This document shows, one piece after another, positions 36,111 to 49,206 of a stretch of DNA of 64,000 nt (position 1 is the first letter of the stretch; each line of letters opens with the position of its first letter). Origin of the DNA: Ooceraea biroi. Taxonomy: Eukaryota; Arthropoda; Insecta; Hymenoptera; Formicidae. The translations under genes were made by a program, and so were the position numbers. Below the pieces are notes generated by a model. It was not told the origin of the DNA. It did no database searches and saw only the letters and a list, made by a program, of their open reading frames with translations. The DNA lies in NCBI RefSeq assembly GCF_003672135.1, contig NC_039512.1:13036874-13100873 (forward strand), written 5' to 3'.

Positions 36111-39100
36111 GTAAGTATCGGAAAGAGAAACCGGGACGACACCCGAGTCAGAGGGGAGACGGGGGAAGAGAGCCGGAAACTGACGAATCCAATTTCCAGA
36201 TGGATATTCTGGATCGCTACGTTTTATCGACGAAACAGAGTAATTCGCGAGAATACTTCCGGCGCTCTTCGCCGGTTTCTATAGTTTCTAGATACGGTCC
36301 AGGCGAAAGACGCCGGCGATCAAAGAAAATCCTTGCGAAAAAAGAATAAATTGCCGTCGTTAAACGTCGTTAAATAAGAGAGCGAGCAATCGGAAAAATT
36401 AACGACGAACGATCTCAAGTTATATATCAAGTGTTCCGCTCTTCTCGTGTATTATTATTTAATTAATCCATTATTTTATCAGTTGATTGAGTCTATTATC
36501 GATTGTATATGTGCAGCATATAAAGACAGAGATTTTTATCGACGATGGTCGCGTACATTAAGAGATTTCAGGACAAGGACGGAAAATATCGTGACAAACA
36601 TTGCGACGTGATTCCATCTTCTTTTTAATTTTTGACGTTACTGGCGCGGCCAAGATTTGCACAGACAGACAGAAGAATCCCCCTCGAGATGTTCTTCGCC
36701 GCGACTCCCCCGGGTATCCCCATTGATCTACGGCGCTTCGACCACTGGTCGAGTCACGTGATCTCCATCGCATCGCATATAATGCAGCCGCGGTGCTAAG
36801 GGAAGAGTAACTAGCCGCTTCGCGCTCCAATGCTGTCGCTCCCGTGATCATTTTGCCAATCATTCGCCAGTGCATCGTCAGTTCGTCTAGTTTCGCCTAG
36901 CCTCGCCTCATCTCGTCTCGTCGCTCGCGAAATCGTCGGCACACCGCCGCGCGGCACCGCGACGATCTCGCGATCCTGCGCAAGCGCGATCCCCAAAATC
37001 GTATATTCCATATCGATAATCGTCGAGTAGCGAGGCAAACGAGACGGCAGGAACCGCCGGCGGACGAATACGAATTCAGAACTCCGGTGAGTTGACTCTG
37101 AAAAGGAGAGGGATCTTCATTCGCCGAATGATCGTGCGATTTGCCGCGCCCTTCTGCTTCTTTTTCTTGTTTCTCTCTCTCTCTCTCGCTCTCGCTCTCG
37201 CTCTCGCGCTCTCGTTTCTCGACTGCAGTTTAGCTTCGCCGAATGCTAAATTTGGATTTTAATCAAATTGGGCAATTTGCACGAAATTAAGCAAGATCGA
37301 TTCGTTTAATTAGCTAGATTAGACATGCTTAAATTAATGTGTTAAAAGTGCGGAAGAAATCTCGCGCAGAGACTAAAGCGGCCTCGGTTTCGCTATAGAC
37401 TAGCTTTGATTCCGGAACGACGGGAGCTAATTGCATCGTGGTTTTTCCGCCGGTGCGGCCAATAAATTCTAATTTCAGACGACACTAAAACGCGCGTAAC
37501 GTAAGCGCGCATGCGCGTCCTCTTGCCTCGTGTGTAAACTTCCGCGTGCGGCAACGTTCCCGTGGACGTGCTGCGTGTGACCGTACGTACGTACGCCACG
37601 CACGGAACACGTAGAAGGAAGTTGCTAATCAACGTGGACCTTCGTGTGGTAACTAGAGAATACTATCATCCTACTAATCCCTCCTAACGTGTGCGAGACA
37701 GGGGAGAAGAGAGAAAGAGAGAGGAAAGAGGGGAAGAGCGACGTATATGTCAACAAGATATATGACGACGCGTATATCACGTCGTCGCGAAGTAACAGTG
37801 TGCGAAAGTGAAGGGAATTTATTATGTGGCGCTAACGATAACGTATCCCTTTTCGCATTGATAATAAAATTGCATTAAGCAAAACGGCCTCGATTAATCC
37901 AGAATAGATTTTTCAAAGATTTCGTGGAATTTGTTTAAGATAGATTCTAACTCATTGATAGGATCCTTTTTTTGCTAGGATACTTATTTAGGGCTTAGAA
38001 GATGCGTGATACTGAAAGTGGATGAATGATGAAGAGATAATTGATAAACGAGAGAGAAACGACTCCATAGATTGCTCAGAGAACTGGTCGTTGAAAAATA
38101 ACACGAGAAGTGGGACACCTTGTACGTAACTGCGGATCGTTCCTCGCAATTGAAGATTCGCGTTCTAAATACTCGTCCAACTGCTCCGCCAGTCGCTCGT
38201 AGATCCTGCTAAAATAAATTTCATTATTTAATCTATTATTTAGTAATTTGGAAAGTTTTATGTTTTCATATATCTCAATAGATCGATGGCAGTCAGCGTA
38301 AAACGCTTATAAAAAATTTTCAGATTTAATCGTACGTACGTGTACGTACATTGCACATGTCTATCAGGTTACACACTTATATTTGATAGTTAAAAATAAA
38401 TATGACAAATTGTTAGTAACAATCGAAAATCATCAATCAAAAGTTGAAAAATGCGAGTCTTTTACCATCATGTGCACGCGCTTTTAAATTAACAATCCGA
38501 TGTTACGAGTATTGTTTCAACAATATTAACAATTAACAATATTAACAGATTTAGAATGCGTCAAGATTGCAGCAGAACGTCGAGAAAATGTTTGAGCAAT
38601 GAGTAGGGACACGCATCACCTGTCTATCAGTTACGTAATGGGGTCTGACTGACAGGATAATGAATGGTTGGCGGATGAGGCGTACACGAATAGAAAGAAA
38701 CATATTCAACGATATTATTCCAACGAGGTTCAAATTACTCGTAATAGCCGTCTCTTTACCTGATGATACCCGAATCTCATTCTCAATCGAACGACAGTTG
38801 CCGCGAGCGCTTTTCTTCGCGCGATATCTTCCTCCCTCTGACGAACGGAGTCGCCGATGCATTTCCAAAAAAAAGGAGAACGTTTCTTGAAAAGAAAGCG
38901 ACAAAGATTATCATGTGCTATGTTCGGAATTGAGTTGTAACTTATTTGTTACATTCTGGTATTCAAACAGCCAATAATCCAGTTATAACGTATCGGTGAT
39001 ACGTTAATTTTCAAAGCTTGTTTACTTCAGGCAAACTGAAGTTCAATCGTGACCTAGCATGGTTCAGTAATGAGCTTTTCTTTTCTGGGTGTGTATTTCT

Positions 39101-39739
39101 AACTGATATATACACACATGAGCATTATCTTGATTTCCATCTTTGGGCAATGAAACTTCAATATTGAATTCTCAAATCGCCCGATTGATCGATCGCTTGG
39201 TCTTGCCAAGAAAGCCACCGCAAGTTGTGCTTTTCGCTTTCTATGTCATTTTCTATTTAAATTCTTTATTCTATTCTATTCTATTTAAACTTTCCAATAG
39301 AAACGGGGGCAAGAAGAATTATTACCTCTGTTAGAAACAAAATAATTTTGTCTAATACTATTTCGAGCACCGTTTTCGCAAATCACCGCGACAATATTTG
39401 GCGTATTTATTTTCCTGTCGGGTCGTTTCGCAGTTTACCATGTTTGCGAAGTGTGAACGTTATGCACTAACCGCTTGGCGCATTCTTCCTACATTTTTCA
39501 TATGAATTTGTCCTACGTCGCCAAACACGAGTTGAAAATACATTTTATTCGCGGTCGCAACGTTTCTGCTGGAAGCATTTCCTATACGCGACCGCTCATA
39601 ATAAGATTTCACTAATAAAAAAAATAAATGGCACCCTAACCGTCATAAATAACAACTTCATCTGACAGGAAAATAACAATTGGAGTAATTTTTATTGTGT
39701 ACAGAAAAAAAAAGAATTAAATATAATTCCTTCGTACAG
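36111..39739 (+). other. probable intron before the ace-1 start exon
   Basis: CpG-rich to about 37100, then CT/GCTCTC repeats (37170-37215), then AT-rich to 39739. No coding segment recognised. Acceptor TTCGTACAG at 39731-39739 begins the ATG-bearing exon. Confidence 0.4.
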
Positions 39740-39752
39740 CCGAGCAGGCACG

Positions 39753-39918
39753 ATGTCAAGAGATCCAAGTTCCTGGCGGGCCGGTCCCGGCAGACTGGAA
39801 GCCCTGTTAGCGTTGAGCTTGATCCTGCTCCTCGTCCTGCAGCCGGATACCTGCCACGCCTCGCCGTCCCATCGTAGCAGACATCACGAGCACGAGCTGC
39901 ACGCGCAGGAAGCGGCCG

Positions 39919-39974
<56 letters not shown>

Positions 39975-42900
39975 TCGTCATCATCGTCTTCGTCGCGCGA
40001 GGATGCGAGGAGTTCCAGGACGAACGAGGAGCTGCCACATGCGGCCGCCTTCACCAACAACGATCCGCTGATCGTGCACACCAAGAAGGGCATGATACGC
40101 GGCAAGACCCTGACTGCCACCACTGGCAAAGAGGTCGACGCCTGGCTCGGCATACCTTACGCCCAGAAACCTCTCGGTATGTCTCACACGGAAAGAAAGC
40201 AAAAAGAAGATCGTAATGTAACTGATAATACAGTAATGAAAAGCAAATCACGAATAATTCTTCGTTCACTGAGTTGTTTGATTGCGCAATTCTAAATAGC
40301 AATATTGGAAAAGAATACAAAGAGTAAAGTATTAAAATAACTATTTTTTATACCGAATCTTTATACTGCATACCGACCGTTGTAATATATTGCGATCTTC
40401 AATCTAGTGGCCCATTACTTATTTGTTAATTAATTGATTAACGTGAATCTCGCTTAGCGGGAATGTAACATATTGATGATCAGTGGAGGTTGAATGGAAA
40501 TGATTGAAAACGGAGAGCCGTTTGCGAATTGAACCTCCAGGACACAAGCAGACAACGAGATCGTATTTAATTGGCTTGGGGAGTTGATCTGAATTCTTGT
40601 CGCAGGCTCGCTGAGGTTTCGTCATCCACGACCAGTTGAGCGCTGGTCGGGCGTGTGGAACGCGACCACCTTGCCAAACAGCTGCGTGCAGATCCTCGAC
40701 ACGGTGTTCGGAGACTTCGCCGGCGCCACCATGTGGAACCCGAACACGCCGCTGAGCGAGGACTGTCTGTACGTGAACGTAGTGGTGCCGCGGCCCAGGC
40801 CTACGAACGCCGCTGTCATGGTATGGATATTCGGTGGTGAGTTCCTAGTACGATGAGAATCCATCATCATCTCCTCCGCTTGCTCAACATTGTCCGTGCG
40901 AGCCGAGCGGCGTACACTGATGCCGATCTCGCTGAACCCCTCTGGGAGACTCTTCTCCACTGAAGTTTGATCAACCCTGAAATGGAACAAACTCTTAATA
41001 GCGACATGCAATTTTCAGAAGGAAAAAAATTGGATGAAATAAATAATTATTTTCTTTAATATTATATATTAAAATTTAATATTATATATTTTTAATATGA
41101 CATTTAATATGAGATTTAATATAACATCATATTATATGTATGAATAATTCAAGAGAAATGTCGAACACGTAAATCGGCATCATTGTGCGATCGCGAAATG
41201 CAAGGATCTCCGCGATCCCCTTTTCAGGTGGCTTCTACTCTGGCTCGGCCACTCTCGACGTGTACGATCACAAGACCCTGGTATCAGAGGAAAACGTGAT
41301 CCTGGTATCGATGCAGTATCGCGTGGCTAGTTTGGGCTTCCTGTATTTTGGCACGCCGGACGTGCCCGGTAACGCTGGTCTCTTCGATCAGATGATGGCC
41401 CTGCAATGGGTGCGCGACAACATAGCCGCGTTTGGCGGCAATCCCGATAACGTGACACTCTTCGGCGAAAGCGCTGGCGCAGTCTCCGTCTCAATGCATC
41501 TCCTGTCGCCGCTGTCCAGGTCAGTATCAGTTGATATCGGTCGAGTTTGCTAATGTACAGACAAAAAGATCAATACTGATCGACATTCGATTCGTATGAA
41601 TCTAGAAGAGGAAGAAGAAATGTTTGCAATTGCAGAGATACAGGAAAATTATATATCATTTATATGTTGTATATTAATTTTGCTACATACTACTACTACA
41701 TAATATTATTTTTATTTACATCGCAATTACATATAGATCAGTTATAAAATTACGCACAAGATGAGACCTTCAAAATTATTTAATGACAACAACAAATTTG
41801 GATGATACAATAATATATTATTATTCGAAACGTCAACGTAACGTCAAACACACATGGCAATAAAAATCTAGCCATTCCATTTTCTTGGAAAATAAACATT
41901 CCGCTAACAGAAGATACTCGGGCTTTTAATTACAGGCACCTGTTCAACCAGGCCATCATGCAGTCAGGCTCGCCGACCACGCCGTGGGCGATAATTTCGC
42001 GCGAGGAATCGATCGTGCGTGGCATCCGGTTGGCCGAGGCAGTCGGTTGTCCGCACGATCGTAGCAACCTGCGCGACGTGATCGACTGCCTGCTGACGAA
42101 GGACCCGGTCGAACTGGTGAAAAACGAATGGGGCACCCTCGGGATCTGCGAATTCCCATTCGTACCGGTGATTGACGGCGCATTCCTGGACGAAACGCCG
42201 CAGCGTTCACTCGCTACATCGTCCTTCAAGAAGGCGAACATCCTGATGGGCTCCAACACCGAGGAGGGCTTCTACTTCATCATCTACTACCTGACGGAGC
42301 TGTTCCGCATCGACGGTACCGAGGATGTAAAGGTGACACGCGATCAGTTCGTCAGTGCCGTGTCCGAGCTGAATCCCTATGTCAACCAGATTGGCCGGCA
42401 CGCGATCATTTACGAGTACACCAACTGGCTGCACCCGGACGACCCGCACAAGAATCGCGATGCCCTCGACAAGATCGTCGGCGACTACCAGTTTACGTGC
42501 AACGTCAACGAGTTTGCCGGCCATTACGCCGATAGCGGCAGCACCGTTTACATGTATTACTATAAGCACAGGTAAAGATCTTGCTCGCTTCATAGCGATT
42601 AAATCATTTGCGCATATGTCTCCAAATCTCCAAATTCATTCATGCAACGTCATTATCTACTCTTTTGGTTTCGCGTACGCGATAACTGATAATCTGGCCG
42701 ATAAATAATAATTTAATCAGATCTGTGAATAATCCGTGGCCGCGGTGGACTGGGGTCATGCACGCCGACGAGATAAGCTACATCTTCGGGGAGCCATTGG
42801 ACCCAACCAAGGGTTACACCCCCGAGGAGGTGCAGCTCTCGAAGAGAATGATGAGATACTGGGCGAACTTCGCCAAGACGGGGTAAGGAGCGCGTAACTT

Positions 42901-45900
42901 TGTCTTTCGACGTACACAATTCCGCTTTAGTTCTATAAATTGTACACGTACATTCACGATATATTAATAGTCATTATTCAAAGTTTAGCATATACATTGT
43001 TTCACTTTAAATAAAGAGTTTTGCTAAAATATTAACTAATCTTATTATTAATAGTTTGGTTACTACATCATGACAAATTTATGTATAGACATACCAAGGT
43101 ATTATGAAATATCGCTACTTGCAGATATTTTGTTACGATATTATATATATATATATATATAGACGTGTGATTTGTGATGTGTAATCGGTCAGGGATCCAA
43201 ACGTGGGCGACGGCGGCGAGACAACGTCGGTTTTGTGGCCACCGCACACTGGCGCCAATAAGGAGTACCTGACCTTGGATATCAACAACACGGACATCGG
43301 CAGCGGTCCCCGGGTGAGGCAGTGTGCCTTCTGGAAGAAGTACCTGCCGCAGCTGCTCGGTGCCACGTGTAAGTCTCGTATACATAATATATTGACTTTC
43401 CATCGCGATTCGGAAAGTATATCTTACAGATTCTCCAATCGCATTCTTTTTCAAATATAAGATACACAATTACACTGTACGCTCTCCCATATACTATAAC
43501 ATCTTTAGCATCAAGGCATGAGAGAAAGAGAAAGGGATGATGAAGAACTTAAACTTCATAGCGTATAATTTACGCTTGCGGTTTGATCTCTCGACATTCA
43601 ATTGTGTGACATCTCCCAAAGCTTCCCTATTATTTTTTCAAGATTATTTTTGCGCATTTCTTTTATGCATTTTAATATATCCCGTGCATCTTCCATGCAT
43701 TTTACTATACTCCCCGAGCGTCGGAAGATCCCGAACACTATTTCGAATACGCTGTCGTGTATTGACGTAACGTGCATGCACCGTGCTCGGTGAGGCTCGA
43801 TGGAACGCGAACACGTCAGGCGCGTACACGCGCGTGCAAAGCGGCGCGATGAGGGGGTTGATTCATCGAACCGTCGAGGCCCTCGACGCGTTACTTACCG
43901 CGCTCCGCGCGGATTGTCTTGTGTATGACACCTGTTGAGCGCCAAGTACGTTTGATTGTTCGCACGGTCGAGGCCGTGCTTCGGAGGAATCGTCTCGACG
44001 ACGTGACTCGCGTCGAGCGAACGCGTGTCCCGAACAGACGCTTCCGCCTGGAACAAGAAGGAGAGATAGCCGTCGTGGTGCGTAATCACCCGCCGCGATC
44101 GGACTCTGGTTCCCATGTAAAGGCAATTTCACACGAAATTAAATCGGTTAATCCCACGCTTTCGCGAGAGCAGCAAGTGATGATTCACGCGCGTTCGTTT
44201 CGTGCGCGTTCGGCGAAACGTCGCGAAAACGTCGCGCAAACGTCCCAATCCTGTCCTGTCGCGGGGCACACTCTATTGTAGACAAGACGACACACTCCAA
44301 TGGCGAAGCGCTCGAGTTTACATCATTTATTCAGAACTGCTATCAAGAGCGCTTCGCCGAGTGTCCCACTTAAGGCCACCGCGCGGCCGCATGATTCTGC
44401 GGACTCTGCAGCGTGGTTTCGATGATGGTTGATTTCTCGTGAGATCTCGCGAAGAAATCTTGTGAGCGCTTCGCGCTACGAGAGGCGATCATCTCTTCTC
44501 GTACAAATCAAGTTCTTCTTCTTTAAAATCAATAGCTGGGTCATACACGGATGTATCATATGTTAATCTCTACGGCAGATTCGATGAGATCGTATCGATG
44601 ATCGTATTGATCGTTTTTTCGCGAATAATCACATTGTGCTGACAAAAACTCCATTTTTAACCCTCCATTTTTAATAATTTAATGAAATTTATATATCACG
44701 GCAACTTTCTCAGATCGAAATATTAATACAAATATTAATACAAATAAATAGCTCATCATTTTTATACATGCAAAAAGTTAATTCAAATTTTATCTATTTT
44801 GGCGCCAATCTGTGCAGATGGCACCAATATGGCTTTATTAAATCCGTCATGCCGAGGTGATGAGCGTAATTTCAAAAATAATATCGCTTAAAATTGCCAC
44901 GAATAAGTAGCATATTTATCACTGCCTTTTATATGAATTCCAAGGAAAAAATACTTCAAAAGCGTGTGAATCGATTTGTGCTATTCTCGATGATAATATC
45001 GTGGCATACGACACATGACTGATTTAAGTGATTTAAAGAAGGCAATTTTGGCTACGTGAGTGACAGTGTTCACGTGGAAATGTGAAGACACTGATATCGA
45101 AAAGTTACTGAACAGAAATCTAACTTTAGCCCAAAAAGGCGCTTGGGAATAATCCAACAGCAAGTTGCAAAGTGGTAGCAAAAGATTGGTAGAATTCGGT
45201 AAAATATCCGTAAATCCGGGCTTTGGAAGCATTATCGTTTCTGCAGTCTGTCCGTTGATGGACTTTTATTGCCATAGTACACACGAGTCCGCGTACGCGC
45301 TAACAGCCTGAAATTTGTACTCGCTCGAACACAACAACGTCGTTTTATATGATAATTACGATTATGGTAAGCCCCGCGGTTGTCGCTCGGCTCGTACGCA
45401 CGCACGCACGCATAGTCGAGATTAAACGACATAGCGTGTCGTCGTGTCATATCGCATCACGAAAGCAATATCGCGGCATTTTACGACAATTGTGTACACA
45501 ATTGTGAGCGCCGTAATAGACAGTTATCCGCAAAACCCTTCTTTTTTTTCCACGCTGCGAGGACTCGAAAAAAGCAAGCTTGATCAATCTTTAAGCGGCA
45601 TTCTCTAGGCGGCAAGCTAACGATGCTTAATTTTAGATCCGCGCTCCCAAACAAAAAAAAGCACCAAGGACATAGGTTTTCCAATCGGGCACAACTTGAA
45701 ATTAAAGCAACACGATGCGCTCCTCTACGTCCTACGAATAAGCGAGCGAATTATCGAGCGACAAGGTAAAAAAATCTCAAAACGTCCGTTGTCGACATCC
45801 ACGAGGTGAGAGGGTGAAGACCCACGACGCTAAGAAAATTTTCTGAGGCGCGCGTGCAAGCTCGCACGTGCAAGCTCGCGGATTCGACGCGCGCGAGTAA

Positions 45901-46698
45901 CCCACATCGATCCGCGCCCTGCCTGCCTGCCAACCAGCTTGCCTGCTTGCTTGCCTGCCTGCCTGCCTGCTTGCTTGCCTGGCCACCACCACCATCGCAC
46001 CCCCAGCACCCCAGTGGTGCGTGTGTGCGTGTACGTGTGTGTGTTGGTCCGGTATACTACCCCCGTTTGCTCGACTCCGTTTTGTTTCTCGCATCTCACC
46101 GTGCACGATCGAGAAGCTCCGTCCAACCCCCATCCACCCTTCCCGGTGCTCGAATCTCCTTATCAACCCTTATCAAACCCTGGCACGATGCACGCTGCGA
46201 AATTTGCTCATCCGATCCATCTCTTGAGTCGACAGCAAAAAATGAAGTTTCAGAGGCTGTCATATAAAGATTTTTTAGTAGAACAAAAATTTGATTTCAT
46301 ACTTGTCTATATATTCACGTGAGGAAAAGTTCAAAGCAGAGAACAGAGAGCGAGTCGCTTTTTCCATAATGCTACATAATTTTACATTAATACATTGCAA
46401 AACAAAAACATATCCACGGCGTAAAGTATAGATACATATCATTTTTTCATTGCAGAAATGAAGTGCGCAGTCGCGCGTTTCAATTAGATTAAAAGATTGT
46501 TAAATTTATATACTGCGCATTACCACCATGATTCGCTTCTCTGTTACAGCGAAACTGGAGGTCGCGTCCAAGAAGACCTGCAGCGGCACGAGTATCGCCG
46601 ATTTCAGCGTGACCCGGATACTCCTGATCGTGAGCCTGTTATTGACCGGCCTCACCAATCTGCCTCACATCCAGCACGACGTCAGAGGCATCATTTAG
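39753..46698 (+). CDS. ace-1: acetylcholinesterase, ace-1 type (AChE1)
   Basis: Hydrolyses acetylcholine at cholinergic synapses. Exons: 39753-40176, 40606-40836, 41228-41519, 41936-42571, 42721-42882, 43193-43368, 46550-46698; 689 residues. Residues 15-29 are the hydrophobic core of a signal peptide, cut near residue 36. A His-rich patch and 25 consecutive Ser (57-81) follow, then the alpha/beta-hydrolase domain. The triad is S300 (GESAG), E426 (TEEG) and H542 (VMHADE). The choline-site Trp is W185 (MWNPNT) and the oxyanion hole GGGFYSG is at 218-224. The insect-specific Cys is present in GICEFPF. Motifs VMVWIFGGGFYSG, SMQYRVASLGFL and NNPWPRWTGVMHADE match ace-1, not the Drosophila-type ace-2. 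The last exon carries KKTCSG (inter-subunit Cys651) and a hydrophobic tail at 664-675, as expected for a GPI-anchored dimer. All key residues are intact. Confidence 0.96.
39921..39995 (+). repeat. (TCG)n tract encoding 25 serines in ace-1
   Basis: Mostly TCG with a few TCA/TCT codons, in the reading frame. The antisense strand reads as an Asp/Glu-like open frame purely because of the repeat. Confidence 0.95.
43369..46549 (+). other. ace-1 intron 6 (3.2 kb), repeats only
   Basis: Between donor ACGT|GTAAGT and acceptor CTGTTACAG. It contains a (CTGC/CTTG)n tetranucleotide tract at about 45918-45982 and GT-rich sequence at 46018-46045. ORFs are short and unsupported. Confidence 0.6.
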
Positions 46699-46838
46699 CT
46701 CCTGGCCGCCGCCGCCGGATCGGTGGCCGGTTGCCGAGCCGTCGTCTTAGCCCTGTCGAGCAGCATCAGCAGCAACAGCAGCAGCATCAGCATCAGCCCG
46801 TTTTCTCCCTAAAGAAGATGAGGGTGAACTAAAAGCGA

Positions 46839-46995
46839 GCGAACGCGAGCGAAACGAACGGACGGACAGACGGACGGACAAACGGACGGACAGACGAAGA
46901 AGATCACGACGCTCGGAAGCGAACATTGATACAAGAATATTCTTATGTCAATGGAACGAACAAACGAACGAATGGATGAATGAATGAATGAACGA
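46839..46995 (+). repeat. tetranucleotide repeats in ace-1 3' UTR
   Basis: Degenerate ACGG/ACAG units (about 46852-46897), then GAAC/GAAT units (about 46955-46995) with unique sequence between. Confidence 0.7.
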
Positions 46996-48459
46996 AATGG
47001 AACACGATCGGGAAGACGACGGTAACTGCGCGAGAAACAGACATATCAATAGTAGACGAGTGCTCGATCGCCGATGGGGATCGACGATGAATGAACGCGA
47101 ACAAACGCGCCCGCCTGCGAGAGAATTCTCGCTTGTTCGGGGGACTCTGAGGGGTTGAGTGGGTTGGAGAAGGAAAAGGAGGGCTCGGGGCCCGGTGGAG
47201 TCGAGTTGGATTTTTCTGTGCGCGTAGAGAATAAATTATAGTTTAGTTTGAGAGAGAAAGAGGGAAGGAGGATGTCAAGTGACTAATGCAACGAACCGAC
47301 GACGATGATGGACGCCGGGTGATCAGAGCAAGAGGGAGAGAGAGAGGGAGGAAACGTGAAGTGGAGAACAGAGACGACGGCGCGTCAAAACTATTGGTGA
47401 AACTAATTAGCGACGGTTAATTGCAGTGATCACCGAGTTCCCACGAATCTTCCGTGCGCCTGAATGTGCGATACTCTCCCCAACATGCGCGCGGAATTAA
47501 TGCAAACGCGTATATGAACAAGGAAATTCGAAAATTCAGAAATGAGAATCGAAAAGAATTTTAAAAATCTAAAAACATGAAGAATTTAAAAATGCTGATA
47601 AAATCGAGAAACACGCGAAAGTGGCAAGAGTTCGAGGGCACGCGGGACGACGCCGGAAACGACGCGAGGCGGCCGCGGAATTCATTGCGTCGTAAAAGCA
47701 TCGTTATGGCGGATCTCCCGCGCCTCCCGTCGATTCCGGGGTTTTATCCGAAATATACGAGGGGCAGCGTGTTATACGACACCCGCGTTATGTGGGTCAC
47801 CGCGCGGGGGATTTTACGAACGCGAATCGCCACGTCGCGTTTACCCCGCGACGTTATCCCGTGAGACAAGGAGCGGTTATATATCGGATCAAAGCGTCCT
47901 GAGCCAGAACGTGATACGCCTCGGACCTCGTCGGATCCACGCGAGAAATTCTCGTTACGAAATCCATCAGATCTATCTTGAGAAATCCCGCAGAAAAGTC
48001 CGCAACAGACTGTCTACTGCTCGTGCACCCTTGATGAATTTGGGGCAGAGTCAGAATAAAAAAATTTGATAAAATAGAAAAAAGAAAAAATTAATCCATT
48101 TCGTAAATATCTTATGTGATCACGGGATTGCGGCTCGTGCAAGCGAGATTTCGCTCTGGGAGGACGATCGCGAATAATTAAAAAACGCACGTGTGGAGAT
48201 TCGCGGATCCACCAATCAAAGCGGACAGCCGTTCCCCCTCTCCGAATGAAGTAAGAATTATCCCCACCACACTTGCTCGTCGCAGTGTGCACTGGTAACG
48301 ACGGTGCGCCCGGGTGCATCGTGTACCGCATTCGTACCTAACAGCCGACGAAGATGAGCGCAACGTCGCGTGAAATTACCATTTGGTTGGTCCCCTCGAG
48401 CGATACACCAACTACTCTCTGCGTTGCGTTCGCATTCGTCCAGCAGCATCCGTTTTATC

Positions 48460-48509
48460 TGTGTGTGTGTGTGTATGCGCGCGCGCGCGCACGTACACGT
48501 GTATGCGCG
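48460..48509 (+). repeat. alternating pyrimidine-purine tract (Z-DNA prone)
   Basis: Fifty bases of unbroken pyrimidine/purine alternation: (TG)n, then (GC)n, then ACGTACACGTGTATGCGCG. Confidence 0.85.
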
Positions 48510-49169
48510 GCGGGGTGGTAATGGGGTCCGCAATTCGATCTATATACGGTCTGATACGCGCGCATGAACTCGCGACTCCGAGCGAGCTGCGTCGCACAGT
48601 CGATCGCATTCGCGAAAAAAAGGAAAGGAAAAAAGAAGGTAACGATGGAATAAAATGAAATGAAATAAAATTCGTCCATCTCGTACAGTAGCCTCTTTCT
48701 CCCTCCCTTTTTTTTCGCTTTGCGTGCACGCGCGTTCGATCTCTCGCTCGTCCGAGCGAGCCAGCGCGGCGTAAAGACACGCACGAGTGAAGCCCATGAG
48801 CTCCCCGATGCGACGGAATTAAATGACGCTTCGCGGATCAGTTCCCATCGAATCCTCCTCTTCGTGCGCAACAAAAATTAAAAACATTTCCGTGATTAAT
48901 ATCTCAATATTCCGATGCGCGGAACTCGCTTCTAGTTGGAATTAGTCTCTGAATCACCTCGGCGTTAGTTCGACGTACAGAAGCACAGAGATCCTCCCTC
49001 GTTCCTGATTTAAAAGCGGAAACTCCTCACGCGTGGAGAAGACCGAGGGGTCGAAATTCCACCGGTTACCCTCGGGACCCTTGGCCCACATCTAGCTAAC
49101 TTAGCTGTACAAGAAGCATCGTTACAACGTAAGTAGAGATGTAAAAAGAGAAAGAGAGAGGGAGAGAAA

Positions 49170-49175
49170 GAATCG

Positions 49176-49204
<29 letters not shown>
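49170..49204 (+). repeat. (GA)n microsatellite
   Basis: GAGAGA run of about 26 pure bases within a longer purine tract; another lies at 49424-49444. Confidence 0.9.

Positions 49205-49206
<2 letters not shown>

Noticed and set aside
43863..44432. ORFs of 75-120 codons in ace-1 intron 6
   Set aside because: GC-rich shadow frames; no domain and no coherent exon structure.
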